Under the pieces are notes generated by a model, which did not search any database, had not been told where the DNA came from, and worked only from the letters and a program-made list of their open reading frames with translations. A stretch of 64,000 bases of DNA, from contig NZ_JANURN010000002.1 in assembly GCF_030249855.1 (NCBI RefSeq), forward strand, positions 1-64,000, given 5' to 3'. The DNA is from Helicobacter_B zhangjianzhongii. Lineage in GTDB: Bacteria; Campylobacterota; Campylobacteria; Campylobacterales; Helicobacteraceae. Each line of letters starts with the position of its first letter. Position 1 is the first letter of the stretch. This document shows, one piece after another, positions 59,504-64,000 of this stretch. The translations under genes were made by a program, and so were the position numbers.

Positions 59504-61479
59504 TGTTCTACCTTTAAGTGGATTGAGTGAGTATCTAAAGATTCTGGCGCGGATTTTACCCTAGAATCTTTAGCGATAGTGATGTGTGAGGGTTTGTTGT
59601 ATTCAAGTAAGAGAGATTCACTCATCGTGTCATTTGGCTCTAGGGATAGCTCTTGTATATGCGCATAGTTTTCAAAGCCCATAACCTTGCCTATATGTAA
59701 GCGTGCGTTACAAAGCCTTGGTGATAGGGATTTGATCGTGTGCTTTAGCGTGTGCAAGGAGTGCTCTAAAGACTTCTTGCGTGCTAAGGTGGCTTTATAG
59801 AGCTTGATAAGCAGGCAGGATTCTTGGTAGGTTTTGGCAAATTTGCTCTCTTTTAGCGCGATTGCTTGCTGATCTTTGGTAAAGCCCTGAAGCTTTGCTA
59901 GGAAGCTTTGGGCGGCTTGGGCTTTAGGGAGTAGGGCAGATAGGGTGGATTCTAGCTGGGCTAGGGTGTGGGATTTGTCGCGGTGGTAGATTCTAGCATT
60001 GCAGAGATAGCTACGATAATCGCTAGAGCCTAGCAGGCTAAAGACTAGGGCATTGTCATCGCCGCGATTTTGCGGGATCTCTTTTGCTTCTAGCAGGGCG
60101 GAAAAGTAGCAGGTATTGGCATTGCGCAGGCGGTCTATGGAGATAGAGCTTGCATAGATGGTGCTAGCGATTGTCTCTTGGATTTTAGTGGTGTTGGCAT
60201 AGATTATGCCAGAATCCAGATTTTTGATCGTGCAATCTTGTGCGATCAAAAGCCCCTTGTGGGTTAGGATCTTGGCGTGCTGGGCTAGGATTTTGGAGCT
60301 TTTGTGGGTTGAGCCATTGATGATGAGCTGCTTTGCTTTAATAGTCGTGCTGCTTCCTAGATCGCCAGCTATTTCTATATGCTCCGCTTCGATATGCACG
60401 CCATCGCCTAGGGCATCGATACTGCTATGACTAGATTCTATACGGAGTGTGATATGCGCTCGCACGCCCCCTAGTAGCGGCGGAGTTTTGGTAGAAGTCA
60501 GCTCTAGGCTTGGAGGTGTATAGAAGCAAAAAAGATCCGCTTGGCTATCTTGTGTGGCTTGGTTTTGGGGGCTTGGGCTCGTGCTGGCATAGGGCGCGGT
60601 GAATTGATTATGCAAGGCGATGAAGCCTTGGATCTGGCTGAAGTATTGGATTTTATCCGCATAGGCTTTGGTGGTGATATGCTCCTGCACACTTGGGATT
60701 ATGCGTGGCTTTTCATCGGCTTGGGGGCAGTATTGCCCTAGGAGATTGCGCCCTGCTACCCCACGATCGCCAAACTCATACACCGCGATAAGCTCGCCCT
60801 TTTTCACACCATAGAATGCTTCTTGTAGCCTACTAGGTGGGGGGATACTCTCATCATCAAAGAGCCCTTGCTCTTTAGCGTGGTAGGACTCTTGCGGGAA
60901 AAAGACAAAGCGCATAGGCTTTGGCGGCGCATATACGCTACTTTGCATAAGGCAAAATTCTTGGGCTTTGCTTTTGGGATCGTGCTTGATTGCGTGCAAG
61001 AGCTCATCGATTTTAGCGTGCAAGCTCTCCATATCGCGCAAGATCACCCCTAGCATAGCAAGCCTTGCGCCTACTTGGGCGTATAGATCGGCTTTGATCT
61101 CTTCAAGCGGCAAAAAGCTATCAAAGCAGCGCATAAATGCCTTGTCTTTATCCGTGGAGAGATAGATACTAAAGGTATCATCAATACGCTTTGGTCGCAC
61201 GAGGATATCGCAGCTCTGGCAGATTGTGAAGCGATCACTATGATATAGCCTATCGTCTAAAAGCGCGTGGCTTGGGAGCTTGGGATCGCTTAGGGTGATA
61301 TGGTGCTTTTGCAAGAGACATTGCACGCTATCTATGGAGATCGCGCGTTTTTGGCACTCGCTTTGCAAGGATTCTAGGATATTGTCAGTATCAAGTAGGA
61401 GAAATGGCGCAAACTCCACGCAAATCCTTCGTATCCATTTTGTATCATTATAGTAGCTATGAAACTTACAGGCTAACAC
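59500..61479 (-). CDS. FapA/DUF342-family protein
   Basis: The 659-residue protein has the layout of FapA-like polymer-forming proteins. An N-terminal region is followed by the characteristic segment RLQEAFYGVKKGELIAVYEF with DRGVAGRNLLGQ, then a right-handed beta-helix (GDGVHIEAEHIEIAGDLGSS, AKQLIINGSTHKSSKILAQH), and a C-terminal coiled coil (LYKATLARKKSLEHSLHTL). FapA relatives affect flagellar placement or membrane association of division regulators, but the role here is unproven. The start GTG 61479 is weak, and the real start may be a few codons downstream. It is translationally coupled to ruvA. Confidence 0.8.
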   Translation of the reverse strand: MLACKFHSYYNDTKWIRRICVEFAPFLLLDTDNILESLQSECQKRAISIDSVQCLLQKHHITLSDPKLPSHALLDDRLYHSDRFTICQSCDILVRPKRIDDTFSIYLSTDKDKAFMRCFDSFLPLEEIKADLYAQVGARLAMLGVILRDMESLHAKIDELLHAIKHDPKSKAQEFCLMQSSVYAPPKPMRFVFFPQESYHAKEQGLFDDESIPPPSRLQEAFYGVKKGELIAVYEFGDRGVAGRNLLGQYCPQADEKPRIIPSVQEHITTKAYADKIQYFSQIQGFIALHNQFTAPYASTSPSPQNQATQDSQADLFCFYTPPSLELTSTKTPPLLGGVRAHITLRIESSHSSIDALGDGVHIEAEHIEIAGDLGSSTTIKAKQLIINGSTHKSSKILAQHAKILTHKGLLIAQDCTIKNLDSGIIYANTTKIQETIASTIYASSISIDRLRNANTCYFSALLEAKEIPQNRGDDNALVFSLLGSSDYRSYLCNARIYHRDKSHTLAQLESTLSALLPKAQAAQSFLAKLQGFTKDQQAIALKESKFAKTYQESCLLIKLYKATLARKKSLEHSLHTLKHTIKSLSPRLCNARLHIGKVMGFENYAHIQELSLEPNDTMSESLLLEYNKPSHITIAKDSRVKSAPESLDTHSIHLKVEQ

Positions 61480-61577
61480 ACGCGTTTATTATAGTATATC
61501 AAACTTCTTTTGGCTAGAATCTAGGCTTTATTAAAGCTAGTTACATATCTATGTGATTTGTTTTCTAAGGATTATTG

Positions 61578-63695
61578 GTGCTTAAAAAGGCGTTTTTGAC
61601 AAATAGTAGCGGGATTTTATGCTCTAGGGTGTTTGGATTTTTGCGGGATTTGAGTATGGCAAATATCTTGGGGGCTGGGGTGTATAGCGATATATTTTTT
61701 GTCGCATTTAAGTTCCCTAATCTTTTCCGCAGGATCTTTGGCGAAGGGGCATTTACACAAAGCTTCCTACCTAGCTTTATCGCAAGTAGCAAAAAGGGTG
61801 CATTTAGCGTGCTTGTGCTTGCGATTTTCTCTTGCGTGCTTATAGGATTTAGTCTGCTTGTGGTGGCATTTAGCGGGGCATTTACTAGAGTGCTAGCCCT
61901 AGGCTTTGATGAGGAGCTAATTAGGCTTGCTAGCCCCATTGTAGCGATACATTTTTGGTATTTGTTTTTGGTGTTTTTGGTTACATTTTTTAGCACGCTT
62001 TTGCAGTATAAGCAGCATTTCTGGGTGAGTGCGTATAACACAGCATTGCTTAATATCGCGATGATTTGCGCGCTACTTTTTGCTAGGGATAGTGATGAGA
62101 TGCAAATCGTGTATATCGCTAGCTATGGGGTGCTAGTAGGCGGTGTGGCACAGATTGCTTTGCATATTTATCCGCTGTATAGGCTGGGGTTTGTGAGGCT
62201 TTTTGTGTGTGGGGTGGGGGAGGTGCGGCTGGCTTTTTTCACAAGGGATTCTAAGGGGGATTCGGTCTTGGGTAGTCATAGTGGCGATTTTAAGGATTTT
62301 AGGGGAACCGCAGACCTCAAGTCTTGCTCCCCCCTAAAATCCTTAAAAAACACCGCTAGCACCACCGCAATTCCTAGAATCCTTGAAGAAGAAATTCAAG
62401 CCGGGTGTGAAAAACACGCCGCAAATCAAAACCAGCCGCAAAGTAAAAAAGTGGATTCTAGTAATGAAGCTTTTTTATCGTCATTGCGAGCCGACTTGTC
62501 GGCGCGGCAATCCATACAAACAGAGACACAAAACCTAGAATCCACTTTTGATAAAAACGCAAAATTACAAAAAAAGGATTCTAGCCCTAACGCCCATTTT
62601 TCCGTCATTGCGAGCCGCGATAGCGGCGTGGCAATCCACAAAGGCGCAAAAGTGGATTCTAGCAATGACTATTCTGCTAGCGCAGAATTTGTGGATTCTA
62701 AAGAAACATCGGCTAACGCCGAGCGGTATCCCTTGTTTTCTAAAGAAGCTACGCTTTGCCACGCCACTGCTACCGCAGAGGCTCGCAATGACAGAAGAAA
62801 CGCCGAAAGTCAAAAAGTGGATTCTAGCAACGCTCAAAGTGTAAGCAAGCCTCAGGCGGAAGGATTGAAAAACGAAAGAGTAGAAAAAGCCAACGCCCAA
62901 AACACAAAAGTGGATTCTAGCCTAGAATCCAAATCCACAAAGCTAGCCCACACCATTAGAACAGAGCTTGGACGATTCTTCAAGCAGTTTTTCCCAGCTA
63001 TGCTTGGTAGCTCCACGGCGCAAATCGCTAGCTTTATTGACACGATTTTGGCGTCATTTTTGGCAAGTGGGGCGATCTCATACCTCTACTATGCTAATCG
63101 CATTTTCCAGCTGCCTTTGGCTATCTTTGCCATTGCGATTTCTACCGCGCTCTTTCCTATGGTGGCAAAAGCGATCAAAGCAGGGCAGGAGCAAAAAGCC
63201 CTGCTAGCGATGAAAAGGGCGTTTTGGTTTTTGCTTTTTATGCTTCTTGTGTGTGCGGTAGGGGGGATTATGCTTAGGGAGCAGATTATTTGGCTGCTTT
63301 ATGAGCACGGCAAATTTAGTCGCGCTGATACACTAGAGTGTGCGATGGTCTTTGGGGCATATATGGCTGGGCTTGTGCCTTTTGGCTGTGCTAGGATATT
63401 TTCTCTCTATCTTTACTCGCATTCTAAGCAAGCCTTAGCGGCGAAAATCTCGGCGATCTCCTTGCTTGTGGGGGTTGTGTTTTCCCTAGTGCTTATGCAG
63501 TTTTGGGGGGCATTTGGGCTAGCACTTGCTGGGAGTTTGAGCGGATTTGTGCTATTTGCTTTGACCATTAGGGCGTTTGGGTTTGGGGAGTTTTGGGCTA
63601 TAATTTGTGCGCGAAATTACGCGCTATGGCTTGGTGTCGTGCTTGTATGCGAAGTGCTGCTACTTATGCTATGGCTACATTATATACATATCTAA
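61578..63695 (+). CDS. murJ: Lipid II flippase MurJ with repeat-derived cytoplasmic loop
   Basis: MurJ flips lipid II across the inner membrane. The N-terminus has SRVFGFLRDLSMANILGAG and FAFKFPNLFRRIFGEGAFTQ-type features, with the essential Arg residues of the central cavity. Helices 1-6 precede residue 220, and the remaining helices resume at RTELGRFFKQFFPAMLG. Residues about 222-452 are a repeat mosaic that replaces the loop between helices 6 and 7; the normal protein has about 480 residues. GTG 61578 has AAGGA at 61567-61571 with 6 bases of spacing, better than TTG 61575. The gene ends 16 bases before cysS. Confidence 0.94.
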   Translation: MLKKAFLTNSSGILCSRVFGFLRDLSMANILGAGVYSDIFFVAFKFPNLFRRIFGEGAFTQSFLPSFIASSKKGAFSVLVLAIFSCVLIGFSLLVVAFSGAFTRVLALGFDEELIRLASPIVAIHFWYLFLVFLVTFFSTLLQYKQHFWVSAYNTALLNIAMICALLFARDSDEMQIVYIASYGVLVGGVAQIALHIYPLYRLGFVRLFVCGVGEVRLAFFTRDSKGDSVLGSHSGDFKDFRGTADLKSCSPLKSLKNTASTTAIPRILEEEIQAGCEKHAANQNQPQSKKVDSSNEAFLSSLRADLSARQSIQTETQNLESTFDKNAKLQKKDSSPNAHFSVIASRDSGVAIHKGAKVDSSNDYSASAEFVDSKETSANAERYPLFSKEATLCHATATAEARNDRRNAESQKVDSSNAQSVSKPQAEGLKNERVEKANAQNTKVDSSLESKSTKLAHTIRTELGRFFKQFFPAMLGSSTAQIASFIDTILASFLASGAISYLYYANRIFQLPLAIFAIAISTALFPMVAKAIKAGQEQKALLAMKRAFWFLLFMLLVCAVGGIMLREQIIWLLYEHGKFSRADTLECAMVFGAYMAGLVPFGCARIFSLYLYSHSKQALAAKISAISLLVGVVFSLVLMQFWGAFGLALAGSLSGFVLFALTIRAFGFGEFWAIICARNYALWLGVVLVCEVLLLMLWLHYIHI
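62250..62935 (+). repeat. In-frame repeat mosaic inside murJ (about 690 bases)
   Basis: The longest mosaic in the window. It has TCGGTCTTGGGTAGTCAT (62263), a GTGTGAAAAACACG module (62405), cores at 62447, 62644, 62811 and 62910, palindromic units at 62478-62516, 62602-62640 and 62757-62793, and TCTAAAGAAACATCGGC (62697). The order AAGCC-GTGTGAAAAA, core, palindromic unit, TCTAAAGAAACATCGGC, palindromic half, core repeats that of yejF. Confidence 0.88.
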
Positions 63696-63711
63696 ATACA
63701 CAAGGATAATG

Positions 63712-64000
63712 ATGAAAATCTATGATACAAGAGTGAAGAAAAAGCTAGAGTTTGTGCCGCTCAAAGATAAGGCAGCTAGGATCTATGTCTGCGGACCTAC
63801 TGTGTATGATGATGCGCATTTAGGACACGCTAGAAGCTCTATCGCCTTTGATTTGCTATGTAGGACACTTAGGGCTTTGGGCTATGATGTGCTATTTGTA
63901 AAAAACTTCACCGATATAGATGACAAAATCATCAAAAAAGCCAAAGAATCAGGCATAAGTGTCGCAGAAGTCGCAGAATCTTATATCCAAGCCTATTTGC
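63712..64000 (+). CDS. cysS: Cysteinyl-tRNA synthetase, N-terminal part
   Basis: The frame runs off the window after 96 residues. MKIYDTRVKKKLEFVPL is the usual start, IYVCGPTVYDDAHLGHAR contains the zinc Cys and the HIGH-type motif (HLGH), and VKNFTDIDDKIIKKA is the conserved next block. ATG 63712 is preferred to ATG 63709 because AAGGA then has 5 bases of spacing. It lies 16 bases after murJ, the order known from H. pylori. Confidence 0.97.
   Translation, partial: MKIYDTRVKKKLEFVPLKDKAARIYVCGPTVYDDAHLGHARSSIAFDLLCRTLRALGYDVLFVKNFTDIDDKIIKKAKESGISVAEVAESYIQAYL

Overview
The window comes from an epsilonproteobacterium, almost certainly a Helicobacter of moderate GC content (an enteric/enterohepatic type rather than H. 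pylori; species not determined). The basis is gene content and order. The run recA-eno-ftsB-like-AMIN protein-aroK, the block fabG-acpP-fabF-accA, ruvA near murJ and cysS, and flgH next to pseF all match orders I know from Helicobacter. Shine-Dalgarno sites (AAGGAG) and extended TATAAT -10 boxes are typical, and homopolymeric/dinucleotide tracts typical of Helicobacter contingency genes are present. There is one tRNA gene, no rRNA, no IS element, no prophage and no CRISPR array.

Layout. 1-3.6 kb: chemoreceptor tail, argG, a TRL-like lipoprotein, and the flagellar/pseudaminic pair flgH-pseF. 3.7-5.8 kb: a polytopic membrane protein whose start is put out of frame by an (AT)9 tract. 5.8-10.8 kb: HNH endonuclease, DJ-1/PfpI protein, and a YejE/YejF-like peptide ABC pair swollen by repeats. 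10.8-16.6 kb: murE, a CcoS-reductase fusion, maf, a FadL-type porin behind a T13 tract, Nfu-type scaffold. 17-31 kb: housekeeping genes (NFACT/RqcH-like, GT9 transferase, T2SF protein, pdxA, ung, CapA-like, hisS, waaF, flavin reductase, cmoA, tpiA, lpxD). 31-39 kb: a three-domain RNA repair protein, tRNA, rodA, then the recA-to-aroK run. 39.2-44.1 kb: an AT-rich island of three adenine methyltransferases and one AlwI-like endonuclease. 44.1-47.9 kb: an operon of two luciferase-like monooxygenases around an ATP-grasp ligase, preceded by two identical-type 17-bp palindromes. 47.9-52.8 kb: yqeY, a CvfB-like protein, and the fatty acid block. 52.8-56.1 kb: the variable locus described next. 56-64 kb: sdaA, sdaC, ruvA, a FapA/DUF342 protein, murJ and the start of cysS.

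The most unusual locus is 52.8-56.1 kb. A full-length TupA-like ATP-grasp gene (minus strand) carries an in-frame G9 tract. Its last third is mirrored, tail to tail, by a promoterless alternative 3' end, through 102-bp inverted repeats with one mismatch. A second pair of silent 3' ends lies beyond a RelE-type toxin-antitoxin pair, framed by 216-bp inverted repeats that are identical by eye. The arrangement predicts inversion-driven swapping of the C-terminal lobe, combined with on/off switching, with the toxin-antitoxin pair positioned where it would select against deletion between cassettes.

The second main theme is a mosaic repeat family built around AAAAGTGGATTCTAG and around a palindromic unit (CGTCATTGCGAGCC ... 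TGGCAATCCA). It fills intergenic gaps and also sits, stop-free and in frame, inside yejE, yejF, waaF (twice), the RNA repair gene, murJ, two of the silent ATP-grasp cassettes and, in minimal form, other genes. This resembles the Rickettsia palindromic elements in principle, though the sequences are different.
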